This document shows positions 8,123 through 14,518 of a DNA stretch of 14,518 nucleotides, in pieces. Positions within the stretch are counted from its first letter, which is position 1; every line of letters starts with the position of its first letter. Source of the stretch: SHLQ01 sp964441145 (GTDB lineage: Bacteria > Actinomycetota > Acidimicrobiia > Acidimicrobiales > SHLQ01). The stretch is taken from NCBI GenBank assembly GCA_964441145.1, contig CAYTUB010000069.1, forward strand, positions 1 through 14,518, written 5' to 3'. The position numbers were made by a program, and so were the translations under genes. The notes below the pieces were generated by a model. It saw nothing but the letters and a program-made list of their open reading frames with translations, ran no database searches and was not told the DNA's origin.

Positions 8123-8334
8123 CGACCAGACCCCCAAGAATTCTGAGTCGGTCGTTTTCTTCGATGCCGCTGAAATTTTAGGATTAGCTGAACTCGAGCA
8201 AGGAGATCGGCGCCACTTCTTATTGTTGGGGCGTCTTGAGTCATCCTGACGAAGAAAATGTGTCCCGTCCCCGGGCTTGGTTCTGAAGAATAGCTCACGG
8301 GAATTTAACCGCTGCGTGAAACCACAAACATGTA

Positions 8335-8362
8335 TTGGGGGTTCTTGACCTCTTTCTAGAAT
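8335..8362 (+). promoter_or_regulatory. Possible sigma-70-type promoter upstream of the sulfatase gene
   Basis: TAGAAT at 8357-8362 is a good -10-like hexamer, with TTGGGG at 8335-8340 sixteen bases upstream as a poor -35. It would leave a leader of about 340 bases before the sulfatase start. Such matches occur by chance in non-coding DNA, so this is only a candidate. Confidence 0.2.
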
Positions 8363-8712
8363 GGCGATCTTCGCACGCCTTGTTGTCCAGAGTTCGATAC
8401 TTCTTCAACTAGGGACTTTGCAATGACAACGGTGTCTTGATCGGAGCAACCGGCAACCTCCCTGCACAGGAGCAGCTGCGTTTGCTGACCCTTAGCTGAC
8501 GACTATCTCACGCAATGACGGGTAAGCAAGAAGGCCGTTTCGTAGCCCCAAAACCTTTGATCGTGCACGGATCGACCGATTGATGGGTGGTACATCTAGT
8601 AAACGGTTGAATGCCGAAGCGTCAAACAGATACGTATCCGGTAGTTAGGGCAGGCTTGCTGGCCGTACGAACAGCTTGATCATGCCGTGAATGACTTTGG
8701 TGGGAGTTAACT

Positions 8713-11073
8713 ATGGCCTTCGAACACAGACTTGCGGAAGAAACTTCTTACAATCGGTCGAGCTTGCAGATATCTGGCTTACGGGCAATCTTGGCGTTCA
8801 CTCTTGCGATTGTTCTAGCACTGGTCGGCGTGGATCCTGTCCGCGCCTCAACCGACGTAGACAATATTCAACCTCACTCCGTCGTCTTCGACTCAGTTGA
8901 TGGAGCTGTTGCGGGTTTGGTTTTGATTTCAGGAACGTCGGCTGATGATGTGGCCGTTGACCGGACGAGGGTGATGATTCAAAACCAGCTCACTGGGGAG
9001 TATTGGGACGGTGCGGAATGGACGGATTCCTGGGCTTGGGTGCTGGCTAGCGGGACTTCAACCTGGTCTTACGAAGTCGACTTGCCCAACGGTGAGTTCG
9101 CTGCCCTAGCGTGGTCGTTCGACGCTGGAAACAATATGAGCAGCGCTGCGCAGCAGTCGTTTGTAGTCGGCGGAGATTTCGTTGCTCCGACCGTGGTACT
9201 AGACACGACCGATGGGGCTGTTGCGGGTTTGGTTTCGATTTCAGGAACGTCGGCTGACGATGTGGCGGTCCACCGGACCAGGGTCATGATTCGCGACCTA
9301 GGCACTGGGGAGTACTGGGACGGTGCGGAATGGACGGATTCCTGGTCTTGGGTGCTGGCTAGCGGGACTTCAACCTGGTCGTATGAAGTTGACTTACCCA
9401 TTGGTGACTTCCTCACTCTGGCGTGGTCGTTCGACACATCGAACAATAGAAGCGACCACGGCCTCCAGCGCTTTTCAATCGGCGAACAGAACGAAGAAAA
9501 GATGAACTTCGTCGTCTTTCTTTCTGACGACCAGCCTGCGGACACCCTATGGGCGATGCCCATTTTGCAGGAGAAGTTGGCTCAACGTGGAGTTACGTTC
9601 ACAACGGCTGTCGCCACGAACCCCGAATGCTGCCCTTTCCGGGCCAGCGCTCTCGCCGGGGGCTACTACTCCCACAACACAGGTGTACTCAGAAACAATG
9701 CCTTGAACGGGGCTGTGAATAACTTCGATGAGGATAGGTCTCTAGCGGTAGCGCTACAGAATGATGGATACCGGACGGGATTCGTGGGACGCTACATGCA
9801 CGGGTATCAAGTCGGTGACGTACCGCCCGGTTGGGATACTTGGGTGGGCAACGCTCGATATCAATATCAGACTTATGACGAGTTGCAATCTGTCACTGTC
9901 TTCGACGAGGAGACGCAGAACCCAAGAGTCATTCAAGATGTTTCGCAGTACGTAACGGACTTCCACGCTGACCAAGCAATTGACTTCATTAGCAAGGATG
10001 ACGACGACCCATTCTTCTTGTGGGTTGGGCTCTTCGCACCGCACACTCCGTTGCTGCCCGCAGCGGAAGATGTCGGCTCATTTGATGGATACGTCTACCC
10101 TCAGTCGGCGTCCCACACAGAGGATTTGTCGGACAAGCCAGTTTGGGTTCAGAACTTGGCCGAGGGCTACCGTAACAACCCGAGTTGGCAAGCCTTTTCG
10201 AGCGAAATCGTTCCGCGCGGACAGCTTGAGATGTTGCAATCCGTCGATAGGGCCGTCGGCCAAGTTATGGACCAATTGGAGGCGATGGGCGAACTAGAGA
10301 ACACAGTTGTGATCTACACGTCCGACAATGGCCTGACCTATGGACATCACGGGATTCCAGGAAACAAAGGCTTGGCTTACGAGGAATCATTACGGGTGCC
10401 GTTCGTAATTTCATGGCCAGGTGCCGATGGTCGAGTCGATGACTCGCTGGTCGCGGCAGATTTGGATACTGGTGCCACGCTTTACGATCTTGCGGGTCTG
10501 GAATACGGCGGCGACGGTACAAGTCTCGTGTCTCTGCTTGAAGATCCCGGGAGCGATTGGCGCGATGCCGTGTTCATCGAGAACTTCGGTTTCGCCGAGT
10601 GGATTAGCGACGACTCTCCGATTTGGGCAGGCGTCAGAACCGAGACGCACAAGTACATCCTGCACTCAAGCGGAGAGACCGAGCTCTATGACCTCACCGC
10701 AGATCCGGAGGAATTGGAGAGCCTTCACAATGACCCCACTCATGCAGAGTTGATTGAGGAGCTGGACGAATTCACTCGAAGTCAGATCGGACTTTCAATT
10801 GTTGAACATATTGCTCCGAATGGAACGGTAGCCTCCCCATTCTTTTTCGCACCTCAAACCTTCGGAGGGCTAGCACCATTCAATTGGTCAATCGAAGGCG
10901 GCCAGTTGCCCGCTGGCCTATCCCTAGATTCGGCCACAGGGGAGATTGCGGGCACTCCAACAGTTGTCGGCGAGTTTGAGTTCATCTTGCAGGCTGAGGG
11001 CAGCAGAGTTAGGACCTATACCGGGGAGCAAGAAGACTTCAAGCGCCAGTTAACGATCTCGATATCTGAATGA
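8713..11073 (+). CDS. Secreted type I (formylglycine) sulfatase, GlcNAc-6-sulfatase-like, with Ig-like domains
   Basis: This 786-residue protein hydrolyses sulfate esters, most likely on sugars, outside the cell. Residues 1-45 form a signal peptide with a long 24-residue polar start, a hydrophobic core (AILAFTLAIVLALVG) and a VRA|S-like cleavage site. Two Ig-like domains follow (about 57-157 and 161-257). The sulfatase domain (about 263-690) shows metal ligands D272-D273 in FLSDDQ and the CxPxR modification site C306-C-P-F-R310. It also has AGGYYSHNTGV, APHTP (H444), YTSDNG (D538-N539) and GNKG (K552). The layout around PPGWDTW and the Asn-rich segment after the Cys resembles N-acetylglucosamine-6-sulfatases. 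Residues about 700-786 form a He_PIG-type Ig domain (NWSIEGGQLPAGLSLDSATG). GRY at 359-361 stands where relatives usually have GKY or GKW. GGGAG at 8702-8706 sits six bases before the ATG. A formylglycine-generating enzyme is needed and is not in the window. The natural substrate is unknown. Confidence 0.93.
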   Translation: MAFEHRLAEETSYNRSSLQISGLRAILAFTLAIVLALVGVDPVRASTDVDNIQPHSVVFDSVDGAVAGLVLISGTSADDVAVDRTRVMIQNQLTGEYWDGAEWTDSWAWVLASGTSTWSYEVDLPNGEFAALAWSFDAGNNMSSAAQQSFVVGGDFVAPTVVLDTTDGAVAGLVSISGTSADDVAVHRTRVMIRDLGTGEYWDGAEWTDSWSWVLASGTSTWSYEVDLPIGDFLTLAWSFDTSNNRSDHGLQRFSIGEQNEEKMNFVVFLSDDQPADTLWAMPILQEKLAQRGVTFTTAVATNPECCPFRASALAGGYYSHNTGVLRNNALNGAVNNFDEDRSLAVALQNDGYRTGFVGRYMHGYQVGDVPPGWDTWVGNARYQYQTYDELQSVTVFDEETQNPRVIQDVSQYVTDFHADQAIDFISKDDDDPFFLWVGLFAPHTPLLPAAEDVGSFDGYVYPQSASHTEDLSDKPVWVQNLAEGYRNNPSWQAFSSEIVPRGQLEMLQSVDRAVGQVMDQLEAMGELENTVVIYTSDNGLTYGHHGIPGNKGLAYEESLRVPFVISWPGADGRVDDSLVAADLDTGATLYDLAGLEYGGDGTSLVSLLEDPGSDWRDAVFIENFGFAEWISDDSPIWAGVRTETHKYILHSSGETELYDLTADPEELESLHNDPTHAELIEELDEFTRSQIGLSIVEHIAPNGTVASPFFFAPQTFGGLAPFNWSIEGGQLPAGLSLDSATGEIAGTPTVVGEFEFILQAEGSRVRTYTGEQEDFKRQLTISISE
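8881..9480 (+). repeat. Direct duplication of an Ig-like domain, 312-base period
   Basis: Two in-frame copies start at 8881 and 9193, exactly 312 bases (104 codons) apart. The segment 8992-9077 and its copy at 9304-9389 differ at only about four positions, some of them synonymous. This points to a fairly recent tandem duplication or gene conversion inside the sulfatase gene. Shared protein blocks are ISGTSADDVAV, TGEYWDGAEWTDSW and ASGTSTWSYEVDLP. The copies diverge at their right ends, where copy 2 runs into the sulfatase domain near 9480. Confidence 0.92.
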
Positions 11074-11183
11074 TCGTAGGATCTTTGTCGATTTAGCCGA
11101 ATTTTGCTGCAATGCGGAGCCGATCTAGCGAAATAGGCGAAGAGCTGTCGGTAAGCAGTGGAGTCCCCGGGGGACTGAATCGT

Positions 11184-11207
11184 GTCCGGACATCGCAATT
11201 GTCGGAC
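11184..11207 (+). terminator. Bulged hairpin downstream of the sulfatase gene, possible terminator
   Basis: GTCCGgACA (11184-11192) pairs with TGTCGGAC (11200-11207) over eight base pairs, with one bulged G and a 7-base loop. A second palindrome, AGTCCCC/GGGGACT, ends 7 bases upstream at 11176. They lie about 90-130 bases after the stop. No T-run follows, so termination is only a possibility. Confidence 0.25.
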
Positions 11208-11703
11208 GAATTATTCGAGAGTGACGACTACATCAGCCGTTGGACTGGTGGTTGTCCGAAGCTACCGATGGAGCGAGCTTTTCAGCCTTGGCGTCCGAAA
11301 GTCCCAATTCGTTGGTGGCCCTTAGGTTTTGTGAGCGCGGCATCTAGCCTCGGAACGCTCCAAACGAGCCTTCAGCGATTAGTCAGATCGGAGAACCCCA
11401 ATCATTTCGACCGGGCAAACCAATCACGATGGAAAGCTAAGGCATTGCGGAGCAGTCGCCAAGTTGGGAGGTTCGAAGGTAGGTCATGCGACGGTGAAGA
11501 GTCTTCGAGGTCTTTGCGGGAAAGCACGTATAGAGCTGCTAGATGCCGTATTTGAGATCGTTTGTCCGAGAAGGAACCGGCGATGAGTTAAGGCGCCCTC
11601 AACGGGCGTACTACGACGAGGAAAGTTGGGCGATTGGGGTCATCTCTGGTCGAGACTCAGGGCATCGGCGACAGTCGATTTGAACTAGGCCTGAGCCAGC
11701 TAG

Positions 11704-11718
11704 ACGATCATTGATCGT
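11704..11718 (-). terminator. Short hairpin downstream of the minus-strand gene, possible terminator
   Basis: ACGATC (11704-11709) and GATCGT (11713-11718) form a perfect six-pair stem with loop ATT, about 90 bases past the minus-strand stop. There is no T-run on the minus strand after it. It could equally be chance or a protein-binding palindrome. Confidence 0.2.
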
Positions 11719-11808
11719 ACTGCTTGATAGCCATGCAAAATGGCGGCATCTTCAGGATTAGCACCTATGTCGAGACGTCATTCATGCCCGCGGGAGCGGA
11801 TTCCATCT

Positions 11809-14518
11809 TTACCTGAGGGTGATATTCACCACGGGTATCAACGCTGTCGTCTGGCCGTTGTTGTCGATAGACCGTGCTTGTATCTGCCATCGACCGTCTG
11901 GAAGACTAGGGCTTTGATAGTCCCAGTTTGAACGGCTTCCTCCTGGGTTGGTGAGGGATCCCGCAATCCATTGAAAGCCGCCGAACGAACCATCCGCCCT
12001 TAGGTAGTCAAGCGTGTCAAGGTTGCGAATGAGGACCTCCACTCCCGTTACCGAGTTGTCGTCTGCCACTGTCCCTGTCGCAGAAATTCTTCCGCTCAAT
12101 ATTGTTTGGTTCGCGGTTGGAATCGCAATTTCAACCGTGGGACGAGAGTCACCGGGGTATGCTCGAAAGCTCCCAAATTGCTGAACGCTGGTCCCCTGCC
12201 CCACGTTGTCCTCGGCACGTACGAAGAAGTAGTAGGTGCTGGGCGCCGTGGCAGTAAATTCAAAACTCCACGTTGTTGATCTGGTGCCAGGCTGAGCGAG
12301 GTTGGCGTCAAAGGGAGCTGCATCAGGGCCAAGACTCCCGTCGGGTTGAACCCATTGCCCCCGGTCAGCGTCAAAGATTAGTAGAACGACTCCGGAGACA
12401 GCGGTATCGTCGCTGGCCGATCCGGACAACGCTATGGAGAGAGAATCAACCCCTTGTGCGAAGCGATTAGTGGCGTCGAATACAGTTGTTGGCAGATCGT
12501 CTCCGTTCGGGCCAACAATGACTTGAGTTAGAGATACGTCGGTAGCGCCAAGGGTGTCCGTTACACGGAAGGTCACGTCGTACGTGCCGTTTGGTAGTGC
12601 GGGCGGTTCGTAGCTCCAGTTGCGTTGGGTGCCACCGTTCGTTCCAGGAATGTTGAAGAACACCGCACGCGAGCCGAAAGCTCCATTGGCTTGGATTCCG
12701 GATCGGTCAAGGACGTTGCGCAACTGTACAGACACGCTTTCGATTCCGGCCGTCGCAGTTGCATTGCCGGTGAACTGAAGTCGGTTGCCAGAGGTAACTC
12801 TCTGGCTTTCTCCCGAGGTCAGGTCTACGGTCGGAGGCGAAAAGTCACCACCTTGGGTAAAGCGTCTGATCAGTCGGAATCGCTGACCCGATGTATCGAA
12901 CGCATCGACGGTAAGTTCCCACTCGCCAACTGGGAGGTCGGTGAGCGTTCGAGTCCAGGAGGTGTTCGGGCCAGCAGGATTTGAAAGAGTGGCAGCGAAT
13001 CGTTGAGCAGCGCCTAAGGACCCATCAAGTCGGAAATACTCGAATGTGTCTCTGTTCTGAACCAAGAAGCTGACACTGTTCACTCCGACATCGTCGGCGG
13101 CGCTGCCAGAAACAATGACCGTAGATCCGAGGACCGTCGTTGGGTCAACTATTAGGGTCGGGGGATTGTTGCCTCCGCCTCCGCCTGCGTTCGTGCAGTT
13201 GATGTCTGTGGCGCCGTTGAATTGTGGGCCGCGTGCTCGGAGTAGGTAGTTGTCGCCTGCTCCGCCGTTGATGGTGGTGCTGGTTTGTCCGGTGATGGTG
13301 GCTTCCCAGTCGCCGTTTCGGATGAGTTGGGTGCTGGATCCTTCTTGGCCGCTGAGTGTGACGATGGCGTTGTTGCCGTTTGTGGTGACGGTGCAAGCGA
13401 GGTTGCCGTCATTGTTGGGTGGCGGGGTTGGGGCGGGCGCTGGTGTTCCGCCTCCGCCTGCGTTCGTGCAGTTGATGTCTGTGGCGCCGTTGAATTGTGG
13501 GNNNNNNNNNNNNNNNNNNNNNNNNNNNNNNNNNNNNNNNNNNNNNNNNNNNNNNNNNNNNNNNNNNNNNNNNNNNNNNNNNNNNNNNNNNNNNNNNNNN
13601 NGGCCGCTGAGTGTGACGATGGCGTTGTTGCCGTTTGTGGTGACGGTGCAAGCGAGAGTGCCATTGTTGTTGGGTGGCGGGTCGACAGGGTCTGGGTTAC
13701 CGCCGCCGTTGAATCCGTTGGTTCCTAGCGGAAAGACACCATGGCGGCCGATATTGGACTGGTTTCCGATGCGGTTGCCGTCATGACCAACAAGCAGTCC
13801 GTAGTCATCCGACCAGGTGAGGCTCTGTACACCAATGAAGGAGTCAGCGCCGGGGTTCCACTCGGTCGACTTGCCGGTGGCAGGGTCTAGTGCACCGAGT
13901 TGCTCTCGAGCCACTACTTGGTCGCCGAGTGCTACCGGGCCTTGGCCGAAACCAAAGCCGAAGTTGTCGAGAGGGCTGCCGGGGAATGGGTTGTCGCTGC
14001 CGGGAGCTTCCTGGAATTGGAAGTGGCCGCCAACGAAAACAACGTCGTCGTTAATAGCAACGCCGAGTACGGTGTCGAAATGTCGTGAGACCCAGTCGTC
14101 TTGCACGTTCGCTCCGCCGTTGGTGGGGAAGCGGACTGCAGTGTCGCCAGCGGGTGGGCGGTCGCCACCACTTGTTACGACGACGAGGTAGTTCCCGGTT
14201 GGTGCAATCGCAAGACGCCGCATACGAAGCGCTCCGGCGAAGCGGTCTAGTTCGTTGTCATAAAGAAGCGTTTGCCAGTTGTTGAGCGAGGTCGAGTTCG
14301 CTGATATGTCAAAGCGAGCTACACCAGTGCGAGTCTCACCGTCGATGAATCGAGCTGAGTGGGTCAAGAACAGGTAGTTGCCGTTCGGACTTACCTCAAT
14401 CCAACGCACAGCGATACCACCGCCAGCAGCCACGCTGAAGTTAAAGTCGAAGTCGGTAGCCGTATCGAGGGCTCCTGAATTCACATCGACCGCGGCGAGC
14501 GCCTCTCTCGGGGTGTCG
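11809..14518 (-). CDS. Large secreted-type protein: beta-propeller-like region, two-cysteine repeats, four Ig-like domains (5' end outside window)
   Basis: The frame stays open through the right edge. Upstream of the GTG at 14484 it continues as TPREALAAVD then VNSGALD, a typical propeller blade motif, so the true start is beyond the window. The first part (14518 to about 13720) has propeller-type features: WIEVSPNGNYLFLT, LAIAPTGNYLVVVT, VVFVGGHFQFQ, LGALDPATGKSTEWNPGA and GLLVGHDGNRIG. It resembles secreted actinobacterial propeller proteins. Next come Pro/Gly linkers around two copies of a module with two cysteines (LACTVTTNG and ATDINCTN), which probably form a disulfide. Four Ig-like domains of about 105-115 residues follow (roughly 13170-12845, 12845-12505, 12500-12150, 12150-11809). 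They carry blocks such as SGSAADDVGVNSVSFLVQN and DDNSVTGVEVLIRNLDTL. It ends at TLR with no LPXTG or C-terminal membrane segment. Binding or a structural surface role is inferred; no enzymatic motif is seen. A 100-N gap lies at 13502-13601. Confidence 0.85.
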   Translation of the reverse strand, partial: DTPREALAAVDVNSGALDTATDFDFNFSVAAGGGIAVRWIEVSPNGNYLFLTHSARFIDGETRTGVARFDISANSTSLNNWQTLLYDNELDRFAGALRMRRLAIAPTGNYLVVVTSGGDRPPAGDTAVRFPTNGGANVQDDWVSRHFDTVLGVAINDDVVFVGGHFQFQEAPGSDNPFPGSPLDNFGFGFGQGPVALGDQVVAREQLGALDPATGKSTEWNPGADSFIGVQSLTWSDDYGLLVGHDGNRIGNQSNIGRHGVFPLGTNGFNGGGNPDPVDPPPNNNGTLACTVTTNGNNAIVTLSGXXXXXXXXXXXXXXXXXXXXXXXXXXXXXXXXXXPQFNGATDINCTNAGGGGTPAPAPTPPPNNDGNLACTVTTNGNNAIVTLSGQEGSSTQLIRNGDWEATITGQTSTTINGGAGDNYLLRARGPQFNGATDINCTNAGGGGGNNPPTLIVDPTTVLGSTVIVSGSAADDVGVNSVSFLVQNRDTFEYFRLDGSLGAAQRFAATLSNPAGPNTSWTRTLTDLPVGEWELTVDAFDTSGQRFRLIRRFTQGGDFSPPTVDLTSGESQRVTSGNRLQFTGNATATAGIESVSVQLRNVLDRSGIQANGAFGSRAVFFNIPGTNGGTQRNWSYEPPALPNGTYDVTFRVTDTLGATDVSLTQVIVGPNGDDLPTTVFDATNRFAQGVDSLSIALSGSASDDTAVSGVVLLIFDADRGQWVQPDGSLGPDAAPFDANLAQPGTRSTTWSFEFTATAPSTYYFFVRAEDNVGQGTSVQQFGSFRAYPGDSRPTVEIAIPTANQTILSGRISATGTVADDNSVTGVEVLIRNLDTLDYLRADGSFGGFQWIAGSLTNPGGSRSNWDYQSPSLPDGRWQIQARSIDNNGQTTALIPVVNITLR
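13174..13426 (-). repeat. Two-cysteine module repeat, complete copy
   Basis: This copy encodes LACTVTTNGNNAIVTLSG, then QEGSSTQLIRNGDWEATITG, then QTSTTINGGAGDNYLLRARG and PQFNGATDINCTNAGGGG. Its right-hand neighbour at 13447-13681 is nearly identical wherever sequence is known. The two left ends are 273 bases apart. The module resembles small beta-sandwich repeats in which an Arg-Asn/Asp-Gly turn (IRNGDW) sits between two cysteines; I do not know a named family. Confidence 0.88.
13447..13681 (-). repeat. Two-cysteine module repeat, copy interrupted by assembly gap
   Basis: The known ends of this copy match 13174-13426 almost base for base: 13447-13501 matches from 13174, and 13602-13681 matches 13347-13426. 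The middle is replaced by Ns. The offsets on the two sides of the gap are 273 and 255 bases. Confidence 0.85.
13502..13601. other. Assembly gap of 100 Ns inside a repeat
   Basis: Exactly 100 Ns, a common placeholder for unknown length. By comparison with the complete copy, the missing part of one repeat is 118 bases (13229-13346 equivalent). The frame is therefore preserved, but the stated length is probably wrong. Confidence 0.97.

Larger units (their letters stand above)
8067..8712. other. Non-coding interval between polysaccharide operon and sulfatase gene
   Basis: This stretch of about 650 bases holds no convincing gene. Stops are frequent in all frames, and the reading frames present lack ribosome binding sites and family motifs. 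It should contain the end of the polysaccharide transcript and the promoter of the sulfatase gene. An inverted repeat lies near its left end and a possible promoter near 8335-8362. No tRNA, CRISPR or insertion-sequence end was recognised. Confidence 0.6.
11074..11808. other. Non-coding interval between convergent genes
   Basis: About 735 bases separate the ends of the sulfatase and the minus-strand gene, which is long for a convergent pair. The longest open frame (11112-11555, + strand) lacks a ribosome binding site, has composition unlike the neighbouring proteins and shows no family motif, so I do not call it. Three small inverted repeats are visible: AGTCCCC/GGGGACT at 11162-11176, a bulged hairpin at 11184-11207 and ACGATC/GATCGT at 11704-11718. 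The first two could end the sulfatase transcript and the last the minus-strand transcript. No transposase remnant or RNA gene was recognised. Confidence 0.55.

Noticed and set aside
7999..8298. 99-codon open frame on the - strand overlapping the end of the polymerase gene
   Set aside because: It overlaps a well-supported gene, has no motif, and reads as a shadow of the other strand.
8385..8410. TTCGATAC resembling a tRNA T-loop
   Set aside because: No five-pair T-stem, anticodon arm or acceptor stem could be drawn around it.
8361..8426. 21-codon small open frame (MAIFARLVVQ...) after the possible promoter
   Set aside because: No convincing ribosome binding site, and the ATG abuts the -10-like hexamer. 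Nothing supports translation.
8400..8500. SAM-riboswitch-like CGGCAACC with nearby CTCC/GGAG pairing upstream of the sulfatase
   Set aside because: Only the short CGGCAACC core matches. The other conserved parts (GATGAAACC-like and GGTGC segments, closing P1 helix) are not seen. A covariance-model search (for example Infernal with the SAM-I and SAM-IV models) would settle it; a significant hit would reverse this.
9069..9563. 164-codon antisense frame within the sulfatase gene, and similar antisense frames at 246-662, 2295-2738, 4540-4980 and 6441-6905
   Set aside because: All lie opposite strongly supported genes and lack motifs or start signals; they are strand shadows.
11112..11555. 147-codon open frame on the + strand in the convergent interval
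   Set aside because: No ribosome binding site, Arg/Ser-rich composition typical of a non-coding frame, and no recognisable motif. The length is possible by chance at this base composition.
13152..13664. Alternative - strand and + strand frames rich in His/Arg/Thr or Val/Gly across the repeat region
   Set aside because: They are out-of-frame readings of the repeat DNA and are interrupted by the N gap. The 11809-14518 frame is the one with folded-domain patterns.
13174..13681. CRISPR array or mobile-element repeat
   Set aside because: There are only two long in-frame copies encoding the same protein module, with no short repeat/spacer pattern, terminal inverted repeats or transposase.

Overview
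The window looks like part of a bacterial surface-polysaccharide (capsule, exopolysaccharide or O-antigen-like) locus followed by secreted-protein genes. GTG and TTG starts, moderate-to-high GC, and secreted proteins built from an actinobacterial-type beta-propeller and Ig-like modules suggest an actinobacterium, possibly an aquatic Acidimicrobiia (Ilumatobacter-like) lineage. That placement is inference; no ribosomal or other taxonomic marker is present.

Positions 12-8066 (+ strand) hold eight tightly packed genes, with 4-base overlaps or gaps of 3-32 bases, most likely one operon that starts upstream of the window. In order they are: an FnlC/WbjD/CapG-type UDP-sugar 2-epimerase (last step to UDP-N-acetyl-L-fucosamine), a GT4 glycosyltransferase, a GNAT acetyltransferase, a DegT/DnrJ/EryC1/StrS sugar aminotransferase, a small PglC-type phosphoglycosyl transferase, a Wzx-like flippase, a PAPS-dependent sulfotransferase and a Wzy-like polymerase. 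The likely scheme is this. Amino sugars are made as nucleotide sugars. The phosphoglycosyl transferase puts the first sugar on undecaprenyl phosphate, glycosyltransferases extend it, and the sulfotransferase decorates it. Wzx flips the unit and Wzy polymerises it. The result would be a sulfated, amino-sugar-rich polymer. The first two FucNAc enzymes (FnlA/FnlB), the 4,6-dehydratase and further glycosyltransferases are not in the window.

Positions 8067-8712 contain no convincing gene. At 8713-11073 (+) is a secreted sulfatase of the formylglycine type, resembling N-acetylglucosamine-6-sulfatase. It carries two nearly identical N-terminal Ig-like domains and a C-terminal He_PIG-like Ig domain. 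Positions 11074-11808 are again without a convincing gene and form the convergent interval.

From 11809 to the right edge (- strand) lies a large secreted-type protein truncated at its N-terminus. It has a beta-propeller-like region, then two copies of a two-cysteine beta module separated by Pro/Gly-rich linkers, then four Ig-like domains related to those of the sulfatase. A 100-N assembly gap (13502-13601) falls inside one copy of the two-cysteine repeat.

The most interesting idea is that a sulfation enzyme inside the polysaccharide operon and a neighbouring secreted sulfatase form a write/erase pair acting on the cell's own coat, with a shared Ig module in the sulfatase and the neighbouring large secreted protein. 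This is a hypothesis from gene content and order only.
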